Source: Bacteroidales bacterium (lineage in GTDB: Bacteria; Bacteroidota; Bacteroidia; Bacteroidales; UBA932). From it: a DNA stretch of 64,000 nt. The DNA lies in assembly GCA_017430365.1 (NCBI GenBank), contig JAFRNC010000002.1, positions 1 to 64,000 on the forward strand, written 5' to 3'. The position numbers and the translations under genes were made by a program. Of the stretch, positions 6,635 through 15,713 are shown piece by piece (within the stretch, counting starts at the first letter, position 1; every line of letters starts with the position of its first letter). Below the pieces are notes generated by a model, which saw nothing but the letters and a program-made list of their open reading frames with translations, did no database searches and was not told the DNA's origin.

Positions 6635-9613
6635 ATGGCTTTTCAGGAAACAACCCGTCAATCCTACGGGAGCAAGGTCAAGGGATCGTTCCAGGGCATA
6701 CTCTGGGGTATCATCCTGATCATTGCCGGAACCGTCATACTCTGGTGGAATGAAGGCCGCGCCGTCAAGGCGAGCGATGCCCTGAAAGACTTCCAGAAGA
6801 ATTATGTCGAGCTTTCCGACATAACGACCCTCGACCCCGAATTCGAAGGCAAGGCCGTCCACGCCACCGGCGTGGCGGTCACTGCCGACACATTGCGCGA
6901 CGCCGCTTTCGGAATAGCGGTCAATGCCATGAAACTGGCGCGCAACGTGGAGTACTACCAGTGGACCGAGGACTCGGAATCCGAGAGCAAGGACAAGCTT
7001 GGCGGCAGTACGGAAACCACCACCACCTACACCTACGAACCCGCATGGTGCAGCGAGCCTGTCAACTCCAACGAGTTCAGGGATCCCGACTACAAGGGCA
7101 AGAATTTCGTCCTCCGCGTGATTGAGGAAACCGAACAGACAGCTTCAAACGTCACATTCGGAGCTTACCGCCTCACTCCCTCCATCGTCGGAGCCATCTC
7201 CGGCGAGGAACCGGCCTACCCCGCCCTTACCGATACCCAGAAGAAGCAGCTGCTCGCCAACGTCGCAGACTCCACCGTAGTCGTCTCCGTCAGCGGCGAC
7301 CAGGTCTATATCGGCGCAGATCCTTCGAATCCCCACATCGGCGACGTGAGGATCACCTTCACGCAGGTAACCTCCCCGAAGACCATCTCCCTGCTGCAGA
7401 AGGTCGTCAACGGAACTTTCGAGAACTACATCGCTAAGAACGGCAGGCCGTTCTCAAAGGTCTCCATGGGCACCGTCAGTGCAGAGAACATGATCGAGAA
7501 CCAGAAAAGCGCCAACAAAATGATGCTCTGGATATTCCGTATCCTCGGCATCATCCTGGTCGTGGCAGGGTTCCGCTCGCTGCTGAACTTCCTCAGCACA
7601 GTCTTCGCAGTGGTTCCTTTCGTCCAGAGGATCATCGGAACCGGCATCGGGCTGGTTACGACCATCGTCGGCCTGGTATGGAGCTTCATAGTGATTGCGA
7701 TCGCCTGGGTCGCGCACCGGCCCGTACTGGCGATAATCCTGCTCGTGGCCGCGGCGGCACTGATATACTGGCTCGTGAGCCGCAACCGTAAAAAAAAACT
7801 CAATAATGTAGCGGCCATACTGGTTCTCGTGCTCGCACTGGGCCTGAGCGCCGGTTGCAAGGGCACTGACAACAACGTAAAGAACGGAGAGAATCCTGAA
7901 AGGGATCTCTCCGTTGTTTTTAAGGGTCCGGTCCAGGCCATTCTGCTAACTACCGAGTACGGGGAAGGCGAACCCGGATTTACGGAATACAAATTCGACG
8001 AGAAAGGCAAGCTGGTTTCCGAAGAGGAGATCTATCCTTTCGGGGAAGAAGGAGACAGTGAGCTCCTTGAATCCCTGTCCGAAAAGGATTCCGAAGGACG
8101 CTACACGAAACAGGTCTGGGGATCCGGAGAAGACGATATCTACAGCATTGATTACACGGAATACACCCCCGAAGGACGGGTCGCAAAGGTTGAATACATG
8201 AACGGGGAAGGTGAACACATCTCCACGACCAGCTATCAATACGATGAGGCCGGCAACCAGACGTCCACGTTCACCAAGAACTATTTCAACAATTCCACCT
8301 ACTCGGACGAGCGCGAATATGACAGCCAGAACAGGATTCTGAAATCAGTTTCTTCATACGACGGAAAAGTCAGCAGTATCCAGACCTATCAATACGACGT
8401 GGACGGCTGGGACTCCGTATGTGAGACTGAATGGGTAGATCTCGGCAAGAAAGCCCTCCAGTACGAAAAAATGCTGAAAGATGTGGAGTCGACGGCTGTC
8501 AGGCACTTCGAAACCGACGGGAACGGAACGCGCATGACTTTCAGCGATACGGTATTCATCGATGCGAAAGGCATGCGCCATGAGCGCAATTATTACAACT
8601 ACGACAACGAGTACTCATACGAAGGCGTTTTCAATAAAAAGGGGTATCTGACTCATTACGAACTGTTCAAAGGCAAGAGCACCCTTCCCTGCAAGACGCT
8701 CGATTTCGAGATGGCTCCTGACGGGGAAAGCCTGAAAAGCGTGACATACCGCACCCAGGAATTCGGACAGGTCAACGAGCAGAAGCTCCCGCAAGTCTGG
8801 GAAACCGACACTTACGGAAACTGGACCGACAGGACTCTCGGCTTCCGGTATTCACCCGACCTGTTCTATATGGACAATCCCGAACAATTCTACCAACAGG
8901 CGGCGACCCAGCACCGCACCATCACCTATTATGGAGTTGACCAGGGTCAGAACTACGGCTTCGAAGGGAAGAACGGGGACAGCCAGTTGCGCTTGCAGTG
9001 GACGAACGACAACGGCGTGCTTTGCGGAGAAGCCATCCTTGACGGCGATCCCGTGCGCATAGTCGGAACCAAGGAAAGAGGTTCCCTCGACTGGCACATA
9101 GTCGCTCTCCAGAAGGACGGAACGATTCCCTGGCACCTGTACTTTGATTCCGAAGGCGACAAACGCACAGCCACCATCGTCAAGGGTATGGATGAGTACA
9201 AGATTCCGATGACTGCCACGCGCAAGGGGCTGAAAACGTACAGTTTCAAAGCCAAGTCCGATGATATCGTAGGTCTGTATGAATACAAGGACAAAGGCGG
9301 TGATACCGGAGACGGTCAGCTCGACGTATCCCGCTGCGGAGAGAATTGGGAAGACTACCATTTTGAAATCTCCAATACAGGCCCGGCTCCCTCTTTCAAC
9401 ATGGCCACAGATGAGTTCACGTCTTCTCCTGATGAGTCGCTCCGGTTCTACAACTACCTCTGGAACGACGATTCGGAGACCAGCTTCTCCTACACGATAC
9501 GTTTCTTCGACGGTTTTGCCGTCATCCAGCGGGAATCGGGCAGCCCGATGGGTTTCTTCGGAATGGGTATGACTGTCGCCGGAATATACGCCAAACTCCC
9601 TTCTGTCGGTTAA
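6635..9613 (+). CDS. TMEM43 family membrane protein fused to a lipoprotein with RHS-like repeats
   Basis: This single open frame of 992 codons looks like two proteins joined. Residues 1-385 resemble bacterial TMEM43 proteins: a TM helix at about 20-38, a soluble domain, then hydrophobic segments between 293 and 380. Residues about 381-408 (positive charge, then ILVLVLALGLSAGCKG) look exactly like a lipoprotein signal with a lipobox, and a GTG at 7775 could start a separate 612-residue lipoprotein. The rest carries YD-type repeats (YQYDEAGNQTST, YDSQNRILKSV). A run of nine A residues at 7790-7798 sits at the join; in the neighbouring frame translation would stop at 7809-7811. Fusion, sequencing or natural slippage, and overlapping genes all remain possible. 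Confidence 0.7.
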   Translation: MAFQETTRQSYGSKVKGSFQGILWGIILIIAGTVILWWNEGRAVKASDALKDFQKNYVELSDITTLDPEFEGKAVHATGVAVTADTLRDAAFGIAVNAMKLARNVEYYQWTEDSESESKDKLGGSTETTTTYTYEPAWCSEPVNSNEFRDPDYKGKNFVLRVIEETEQTASNVTFGAYRLTPSIVGAISGEEPAYPALTDTQKKQLLANVADSTVVVSVSGDQVYIGADPSNPHIGDVRITFTQVTSPKTISLLQKVVNGTFENYIAKNGRPFSKVSMGTVSAENMIENQKSANKMMLWIFRILGIILVVAGFRSLLNFLSTVFAVVPFVQRIIGTGIGLVTTIVGLVWSFIVIAIAWVAHRPVLAIILLVAAAALIYWLVSRNRKKKLNNVAAILVLVLALGLSAGCKGTDNNVKNGENPERDLSVVFKGPVQAILLTTEYGEGEPGFTEYKFDEKGKLVSEEEIYPFGEEGDSELLESLSEKDSEGRYTKQVWGSGEDDIYSIDYTEYTPEGRVAKVEYMNGEGEHISTTSYQYDEAGNQTSTFTKNYFNNSTYSDEREYDSQNRILKSVSSYDGKVSSIQTYQYDVDGWDSVCETEWVDLGKKALQYEKMLKDVESTAVRHFETDGNGTRMTFSDTVFIDAKGMRHERNYYNYDNEYSYEGVFNKKGYLTHYELFKGKSTLPCKTLDFEMAPDGESLKSVTYRTQEFGQVNEQKLPQVWETDTYGNWTDRTLGFRYSPDLFYMDNPEQFYQQAATQHRTITYYGVDQGQNYGFEGKNGDSQLRLQWTNDNGVLCGEAILDGDPVRIVGTKERGSLDWHIVALQKDGTIPWHLYFDSEGDKRTATIVKGMDEYKIPMTATRKGLKTYSFKAKSDDIVGLYEYKDKGGDTGDGQLDVSRCGENWEDYHFEISNTGPAPSFNMATDEFTSSPDESLRFYNYLWNDDSETSFSYTIRFFDGFAVIQRESGSPMGFFGMGMTVAGIYAKLPSVG

Positions 9614-9617
9614 TTGA

Positions 9618-10100
9618 ATGAGAACTGCTATTTTCCCGGGATCTTTCGATCCCTTCACCCTCGGTCACATGGACATCCTGCGCTCTGCGCTCAAGATGTT
9701 CGACAAAGTGATAGTTGCGGTCGGCTACAACAGCGCCAAGAGCGGTTTCTTCAGCCCCGACCTCCGCGTCCGGATCATTGAAGATGCGGTCGCCGGACTC
9801 GAGAACGTCGAAGTCTGCTCCTACCGCGGGCTGACGGTCGATTTCTGCAAGGAGAAAGGCGCCGGATGCATAATCCGCGGCCTTCGCACAACCACCGATT
9901 TCGAGATGGAGAGCGTAATCGCCCAGGCCAACAGGAAAATGGCTCCGGACATCCTAAGCATTTTCATCCCCGCCGGCCATGAGTACTCCTTCATCTCCTC
10001 CACCGTAGTAAGGGACGTCCTCAACAACGGGGGAAGCGCCAAGTGCTTCCTGCCCAAGAATGTCGATATCGACAAATATCTCTTGCTAAGGAACGAATAG
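9618..10100 (+). CDS. coaD: pantetheine-phosphate adenylyltransferase
   Basis: It catalyses the fourth step of coenzyme A synthesis, transferring AMP from ATP to 4'-phosphopantetheine. It has 160 residues, the usual length. The nucleotidyltransferase motif GSFDPFTLGHMDIL is at residues 8-21, the RGLRTTTDFEME substrate-binding segment near 90, and the SFISSTVVRD motif near 128. It starts 4 bases after the preceding gene and is followed 3 bases later by the thioredoxin-like gene, so it sits inside an operon. Confidence 0.97.
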   Translation: MRTAIFPGSFDPFTLGHMDILRSALKMFDKVIVAVGYNSAKSGFFSPDLRVRIIEDAVAGLENVEVCSYRGLTVDFCKEKGAGCIIRGLRTTTDFEMESVIAQANRKMAPDILSIFIPAGHEYSFISSTVVRDVLNNGGSAKCFLPKNVDIDKYLLLRNE

Positions 10101-10103
10101 GAT

Positions 10104-11603
10104 ATGAGGCGGATTCTGCTTGCAATAGGTTTACTCCTCACCTTTTTCGGGAGCCCGGTTGCCCAGGAGAAGGTCGCAGTGCACGATTCCGTCTCCGCCT
10201 ATCTGCAGACCCTGCTCGAAGAACCGGTCGACACCATCATTGCGCGTGTCGACCGGCTCATCGACTCGGTCGGCACACAGCAGCCGGAACTGCAGTCGAA
10301 GGTCGCCGGCATAGCCTTCGACTTCTTCACCCAGTCACCGGTGATGGGCCACGACGCGGTGGCCGTCCATATCGCCGACGACTGGTTCCTCAACGATAAA
10401 CTCAAGATGGAGAATGAGGGCCTCTATCCCATTCTCTACACATATGCCGAATTCAACCGCAGTTCCCTGATCGGAAAACCCGCTCCTTCACTCGTGATGG
10501 AGGACATCGAGGGGAACATGCAGGAAATACGTTCCTCCCCCGCCTCCTACAAGGTACTGTTCTTCTACGACACGGAATGTTCCACCTGCCGGAAGGAGGC
10601 CCCGGTCCTGGCGGAACTCATGCGCAACTACAGCGGAGAGCCTTTGACGCTATACGCCGTCTACACCCAGGCCGACCGGCAGGCATGGGAGAAATATGTC
10701 TCCGAGACGTTCACCCCCATAGAAAACCCTTCCGTTACAGTCGTACATCTGTGGGACCCCGAAGCCGCTACCGGCTTCCACAAGAAATACGCGGTCCTTT
10801 CCACTCCCATGCTCTTCCTGCTCGACGGGCAGAACATCATCATGGGACGCGGACTGGACTGCGAAGCCCTCGCCGGGCTGCTCGATCTCGATAATGCGCA
10901 GATACTCCAGTTCAAGCGTCTTTTCGACCAGGTTTTCTCCGCGTTCGAACCCCTCGGTTTCCAGAATGTGGAGAGCATTATCGAGGCATTCCATGAGAGG
11001 ACCGAGGCCGATCCTGCCCTCCACAGGGAAACGATGCTCAACCTGTTCAACTATCTCCGCTCCAGTGACGTCCTCGCCAAGCAGCAGGGGGCCATCCACC
11101 TGGCGGAAAAATATATCGCCGCCGATCCCGAATCCTGGTCCCCTGAATTCTACGAAAGGATAGTCCACGCCCTTGCGCAGGCGAGACTCAATCCGGTTGG
11201 GACACGTGCGACGGACCTGCGGCTCCAGAACAAGCGGGGACGCACGGTCAACATGCTCGACAACAAGCATTTCGCCACGATTCTCTTCTTCCACCTGATA
11301 GACTGCAGGCAGTGCGCCCAGGAGTTCGAGGAACTGAAGAGGATACGGGCCGCGCTATATGACATGGACATAAAAGTCGTGATGATATATGTCGGCCTTG
11401 AACAGGAGAAATGGCGCAAGTTTGTCCGCAAGCAGTGGCCCAGCCATTGGAAATACCTCAACGATTTCAAAGGCACCAGCGGAATGCGGCAGCGCTATGA
11501 CTTGGAGTATGTCCCCCACCTGTATCTGCTCGACGAGAACGGCGTCATCATCGCCAAAGACATACGCGTAAGCGAACTGAAAGACATCCTGATCCAATTA
11601 TGA
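10104..11603 (+). CDS. secreted double-thioredoxin-fold protein (DUF5106/TlpA-like)
   Basis: This 499-residue protein has a signal peptide (cleavage near FGSPVAQE). An N-terminal DUF5106-like helical region is followed by two thioredoxin-like domains, each with a CxxC: CSTC at about 159-162 and CRQC at about 400-403. It is probably a periplasmic thiol-disulfide oxidoreductase or reductase partner. The stop overlaps the start of the next gene by 4 bases (ATGA), showing translational coupling to the FAD/Fe-S dehydrogenase. The substrate is unknown. Confidence 0.8.
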   Translation: MRRILLAIGLLLTFFGSPVAQEKVAVHDSVSAYLQTLLEEPVDTIIARVDRLIDSVGTQQPELQSKVAGIAFDFFTQSPVMGHDAVAVHIADDWFLNDKLKMENEGLYPILYTYAEFNRSSLIGKPAPSLVMEDIEGNMQEIRSSPASYKVLFFYDTECSTCRKEAPVLAELMRNYSGEPLTLYAVYTQADRQAWEKYVSETFTPIENPSVTVVHLWDPEAATGFHKKYAVLSTPMLFLLDGQNIIMGRGLDCEALAGLLDLDNAQILQFKRLFDQVFSAFEPLGFQNVESIIEAFHERTEADPALHRETMLNLFNYLRSSDVLAKQQGAIHLAEKYIAADPESWSPEFYERIVHALAQARLNPVGTRATDLRLQNKRGRTVNMLDNKHFATILFFHLIDCRQCAQEFEELKRIRAALYDMDIKVVMIYVGLEQEKWRKFVRKQWPSHWKYLNDFKGTSGMRQRYDLEYVPHLYLLDENGVIIAKDIRVSELKDILIQL

Positions 11604-14434
11604 TAAGCGGAGAATACCTTCGATTCTACGAAGCGCTCCTTCCGGTCATTCCGAAGGAGCGCATGTTCCACGATGCGCTGAGTACCCTCGCATACGGCAC
11701 CGACGCCTCATTCTACAGGCTGATTCCCAAACTGGTCATCCGCGCCCGCGACGAAAGGGAAATATCGGCCATACTGCACCAGGCTGACCTGCAGAACATT
11801 CCCGTGACTTTCCGGGCGGCAGGCACATCCCTCTCCGGCCAGGCTATCAGCGACTCCGTGCTGGTCATCGTATCGCACGGTTGGCAGAACTGGAAGGTGC
11901 TTGACGAAGGGCGCAGGATCAGGCTTCAGCCCGGAATCAGGGGCGGCCGTGCCAACACCTTCCTCGTGAAATACGGAAGGAAAATCGGCCCCGACCCTGC
12001 ATCCATCGACTCCGCCATGATCGGCGGCATTGCCGCCAACAACGCCAGCGGAATGTGCTGCGGCACCTCCGAGAACTCCTACAAGACAATGGCGGACATC
12101 CGCATCATCCTGCCTGACGGCACCATCCTCGACACAGGGGACAAGGCCTCCTGCGAGGAGTTCAGGCATACCCATTCCGCTTTCCTGGAGGGCATAGCGG
12201 CCATCGCCGGGGAGATCGGCGCGGATCAGGAACTGTCGGAACGGATACGCCGCAAATACAAGATCAAGAACACGACCGGCTATTCACTGAACGCCTTCGT
12301 GGACTACAGCGACCCGATCGACATCGTCAAACACCTTGTCATAGGCTCTGAAGGCACATTGGCCTTCATCTCGGACATCACCTACAACACCGTGGTCGAC
12401 CACAGGCACAAGGCGCTGGCGATGATTACCTACACGAACATCGCACTGGCGTGCGAGGCCGTGCAGATTCTCAAGGCCCAGGGGCTGGTCTCCGCCGTGG
12501 AACTTATCGACCGTGCAGGAGTGCGCAGCGTCGACCAGACACCCGGAATCCCCGAATTCCTGAAGACCATAGGCCCTGAAAGCTGCGTCATACTGGTCGA
12601 GACACGGGCCTCGTCGGCCGAAGATCTCTCTTCAAGGGTTTCCGCCATCACGGACGGAATCGCCTCCGTGCCGACCGAACTCCCCTTCGCCTTCACGACC
12701 GACGCGAAGGAGCAGGCCACGCTCTGGAAACTCCGCAAGGAGATGCTTCCCACCGTGGCGGGAATGCGCCGCAGCGGGACCACGGCGATCATCGAGGACA
12801 TATGCTTCCCCATAGAGAAACTGGCCGAAGCCACCGTCCGCCTCCGCGAAGTCTTCGCCGCCGACGGATATGCTGACGCCGTCATATTCGGACACGCCCT
12901 GGCCGGCAATCTCCACTTCATGTTCAACCAGGACTTCTCTACGGCTGCCGAGGTCGAGAAATACAAGCGCTTCATGGACGACATCGTCCGGCTCGTCGTA
13001 GACCGTTATGACGGTTCGCTCAAAGCAGAACACGGAACAGGCCGGAACATGGCTCCTTTCGTAGAGTACGAATGGGGCCGCCAGGCTTACGCATTGATGC
13101 AGAGGGTCAAAGCCCTGTTCGACCCTAAGGGCATCCTGAATCCGGGCGTTATCCTCAATACCGATCCTCTCGCGCATATCTCAAACCTGAAGCCGATTCC
13201 TTCCACGCGGCAGATAGTTGACAAGTGCATGGAATGCGGCTTCTGCGAAGGCTATTGCGTGGCGGAAGGTCTCACCCTTTCGCCCAGGCAGAGGGTCGCA
13301 GCGTTCCGCGAGATCGAGAGGCTGCGCGCCTCGGGCGAGGAACCGCACCGTGCGGCGGAAATGCAGAAACTCTATAAATATGCCGGCGAGCAGACATGCG
13401 CCACGGACTCCCTCTGCAACCTCCACTGCCCAGTGAAGGCAGATGCAGGAAAACTCATCAAGGAACTGCGGCATGAGAGCCATTCCCCCCGCAGCGAGAA
13501 GCGGGCCGTGTGGCTGGCCGGGCATATGGCCGGCGTCACATCCGCATTCCGTGGCGGGCTTAAATGCCTGAATGGGCTGCGTACCGTTTTCGGCACGAAA
13601 GCTTTCGGAGCCATGGCCCGCGGGCTTCGGACAGCGACAGGCAACGCGTTGCCTTTATGGAATGAGTATATGCCGACCGGAGCATCCCGGATCCGGGTGC
13701 CGGCCGTCTCTGAAGAACGCGGGCTGAAGGTTGTATATTTCCCCTCCTGCATTACCCGGAGCATGGGTACGACCAAGGCCTACTCTAAAGAGAAAGAAGT
13801 AACCCAGGTTACGGCCGCCCTGCTTGAAGCCGCCGGATTCCAGATAATCTATCCCGAAAAGATGGATTCGCTATGCTGCGGCATGCTCTTCTCGAGCAAG
13901 GGCTATGTGGAGGCCGGGCAGAAGGCCTCGGATTCGCTGAAAGCGGCGCTCATGAAGGCTTCCGACGGAGGCCGTATCCCTATCCTGTGCGACATGAGTC
14001 CCTGCCTTTATACGATGAAATCCAACTTCGGCGACGAACTTCCCTTGTACGAACCCGCCGAGTTCATCGAAAAATACGTGCTGGATAATCTGACACTGAA
14101 TCCGGTCGACGAAAAGGTCGCGGTGTTCGCTGTCTGTTCGGCCAGGAAGATGGGAGTCGATCCCTGCCTCCGCCGAGTTGCTGAGCGCTGCGCCCGCGAA
14201 GTCGTTGTCGTCGATTCCAACTGCGACGGATTCGCAGGAGACCGGGGCTTCTTCTTCCCCGAGCTCAACGAACATGGTCTCAGGGACCTGAAGCGTCAGG
14301 TGGAAGGGTGTAACGAAGGCTTTGCCGTCAGCCGTACCTGTGAAATCGGTCTCTCCAGGGCCGGCGGCATAGTCTTCAAGTCAATAGTCTACCTCGTGGC
14401 TGCCGCCGCGGGGGTGGACATCCGGAAAGCTTAG
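11600..14434 (+). CDS. FAD/Fe-S D-lactate dehydrogenase-type oxidoreductase
   Basis: This 944-residue fusion has the GlcD-plus-GlpC layout seen in Dld-II/YdiJ-like D-2-hydroxyacid dehydrogenases. An FAD_binding_4 domain lies at about 30-255 (GPDPASIDSAMIGGIAANNA). The FAD-oxidase C-terminal domain runs to about 525. A ferredoxin-like module follows, with CMECGFCEGYC near 543 and CATDSLCNLHCPV near 600, then CCG-type domains with Cys-Cys-Gly near 760. It most likely oxidises D-lactate or a related 2-hydroxyacid and passes electrons toward menaquinone. It overlaps the preceding gene by 4 bases. The exact substrate cannot be read from sequence. Confidence 0.88.
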   Translation: MISGEYLRFYEALLPVIPKERMFHDALSTLAYGTDASFYRLIPKLVIRARDEREISAILHQADLQNIPVTFRAAGTSLSGQAISDSVLVIVSHGWQNWKVLDEGRRIRLQPGIRGGRANTFLVKYGRKIGPDPASIDSAMIGGIAANNASGMCCGTSENSYKTMADIRIILPDGTILDTGDKASCEEFRHTHSAFLEGIAAIAGEIGADQELSERIRRKYKIKNTTGYSLNAFVDYSDPIDIVKHLVIGSEGTLAFISDITYNTVVDHRHKALAMITYTNIALACEAVQILKAQGLVSAVELIDRAGVRSVDQTPGIPEFLKTIGPESCVILVETRASSAEDLSSRVSAITDGIASVPTELPFAFTTDAKEQATLWKLRKEMLPTVAGMRRSGTTAIIEDICFPIEKLAEATVRLREVFAADGYADAVIFGHALAGNLHFMFNQDFSTAAEVEKYKRFMDDIVRLVVDRYDGSLKAEHGTGRNMAPFVEYEWGRQAYALMQRVKALFDPKGILNPGVILNTDPLAHISNLKPIPSTRQIVDKCMECGFCEGYCVAEGLTLSPRQRVAAFREIERLRASGEEPHRAAEMQKLYKYAGEQTCATDSLCNLHCPVKADAGKLIKELRHESHSPRSEKRAVWLAGHMAGVTSAFRGGLKCLNGLRTVFGTKAFGAMARGLRTATGNALPLWNEYMPTGASRIRVPAVSEERGLKVVYFPSCITRSMGTTKAYSKEKEVTQVTAALLEAAGFQIIYPEKMDSLCCGMLFSSKGYVEAGQKASDSLKAALMKASDGGRIPILCDMSPCLYTMKSNFGDELPLYEPAEFIEKYVLDNLTLNPVDEKVAVFAVCSARKMGVDPCLRRVAERCAREVVVVDSNCDGFAGDRGFFFPELNEHGLRDLKRQVEGCNEGFAVSRTCEIGLSRAGGIVFKSIVYLVAAAAGVDIRKA

Positions 14435-14455
14435 CTCTCAGGAAGACGACGCCTG

Positions 14456-15079
14456 TCAGAAGAATCTGGCGATCTCTTCGAGTTCGCGGTGCACGGGACT
14501 CTTCGGCTCTTCAGCCCTGTAGCCCAGGGCAATGACGGCCGTGATCATCTCCTCGCCGGGAATGTGGAAATAGTTGCGGATGGTATCAGCGTCGCGCATA
14601 CCCATGATCAACGTGTCGAATCCCATCGCACGGGCGGTCAGCACCAGATAGGCATTGCTGAGACCGTTGTCATAGGCACCCCAGTAATCGCCCAGGTCGT
14701 TGGTCTGCTGGCCGCGGAAGAAACCCGACTTGCCTTTTTCGAAGGTCGAGACAATGAGCACGGGAGCGTTCTTGATCCTCTCCTTGTTGCCACCGACCAT
14801 GTCCTGGACGGCAGCCACCGCTTCCGGGCTGATAGCCACATAATACTTGCTGGGCTGCTGGTTGGCCCATGAGGGAGCCTCCTGAGTTTTGGTAAGCAGA
14901 GTACGGACCTCAGCCTCGGAAATGGTCTTGGTCGCATCGTAGCTGCGTATGCTGCGGCGCGAGGTCAGCACGTCGTTGAAGGAGGGAGCATCCGTCGTCC
15001 CATTGCCGGAGCAGCCCGACAGGGAGGCAAGGCCGAGCAGCATCGCGGCCACTGCGAGGATAATAGTTCTGGTTTTCAT
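14456..15079 (-). CDS. nitroreductase-family lipoprotein
   Basis: This 207-residue FMN-dependent nitroreductase fold opens with the start of the family pattern (LTSRRSIRSYDATKTISE) and ends with MITAVIALGYRAEEPK. Unusually for this family it has a clear lipoprotein signal, with the lipobox LSGCSG at Cys23, so it should be exported and anchored. It converges with the dehydrogenase gene with only 21 bases between. Substrate unknown. Confidence 0.88.
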   Translation of the reverse strand: MKTRTIILAVAAMLLGLASLSGCSGNGTTDAPSFNDVLTSRRSIRSYDATKTISEAEVRTLLTKTQEAPSWANQQPSKYYVAISPEAVAAVQDMVGGNKERIKNAPVLIVSTFEKGKSGFFRGQQTNDLGDYWGAYDNGLSNAYLVLTARAMGFDTLIMGMRDADTIRNYFHIPGEEMITAVIALGYRAEEPKSPVHRELEEIARFF

Positions 15080-15097
15080 CGTGTACGGATATTTTCA

Positions 15098-15105
15098 CAA
15101 ATATA
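15098..15105 (-). promoter_or_regulatory. -7 box for the nitroreductase gene
   Basis: TATATTTG on the minus strand fits TAnnTTTG exactly, 18 bases upstream of the start codon at 15079. Confidence 0.5.
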
Positions 15106-15116
15106 TGCATTTTTTC

Positions 15117-15226
15117 GCTGCAATGTACACATCAGTCAATCAGCTACTTATACAAGTTGATCCCCCTGTTTTCGAGGGGGATCACTTCGCATAAGCAGCT
15201 GTAAATCAATTGCGTCCGTTGCAGCG
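15117..15226. repeat. 110-bp palindromic element, copy 1
   Basis: This intergenic element is bounded by CGCTGCAATGTAC at the left and GTCCGTTGCAGCG at the right, whose ends pair (CGCTGCAA with TTGCAGCG). At its centre a perfect 10-bp stem (TGATCCCCCT with AGGGGGATCA) encloses a 7-base loop. Between outer and inner stems, a partly paired arm (CAGCTACTTAT... with ...ATAAGCAGCTG) makes the whole unit an imperfect hairpin. A second copy of identical length and layout lies at 21897-22006. Confidence 0.85.
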
Positions 15227-15270
15227 GAAAACAAGGGCCGGGATCAAAGGAAAAACATTATCTTTACCGT

Positions 15271-15711
15271 ATGAAAACAACGTATGCCAATACAAAGCAT
15301 CCGGACAGGCTGGCGTGGATCCTCGGCCTGGCGGCCGTCCTGGGTTACGCGGGATACCTGGTGCTGATGCCCTCGGAAAAAACCGCATGGCAGATAGTGC
15401 GCATGATCCTCTATCCGATAGCCATAGCCGCTACGGTATGGTTTCCGCTCAGCACGGTCAAATGCACGGTCGACGACGAGGCGGGAACGCTGTTCACCCC
15501 GGAGAACAAGAAGACGCCGATGATGATTGCCGACATCGACCGCATCACCCGGGTGACGAACCGGAAGGGCAAGCTGCGTTACCTCAATATCCACGAAGCC
15601 GGCGTGCGTTTTGTCGACGTCAGACTGTTCCCTGCCCAGGCAGACAATCTCATAAAGCACCTCGTCAGCATCAATCCGTCGATCAAGGTGCAGGACCGGA
15701 ACTACATGTAA
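15271..15711 (+). CDS. small membrane protein with PH-like cytoplasmic domain
   Basis: A 146-residue protein with two N-terminal membrane helices (about 13-32 and 41-58), followed by a soluble beta-rich segment resembling the bacterial PH-like domain of YdbT/DUF304-type proteins (TVDDEAGTLFTPENKKTPM, then DIDRITRVTNRKGKLRYL). No enzyme motif is seen. It starts close after the palindromic element and converges with the esterase gene 2 bases beyond its stop. Function unknown. Confidence 0.6.
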   Translation: MKTTYANTKHPDRLAWILGLAAVLGYAGYLVLMPSEKTAWQIVRMILYPIAIAATVWFPLSTVKCTVDDEAGTLFTPENKKTPMMIADIDRITRVTNRKGKLRYLNIHEAGVRFVDVRLFPAQADNLIKHLVSINPSIKVQDRNYM

Positions 15712-15713
15712 AT

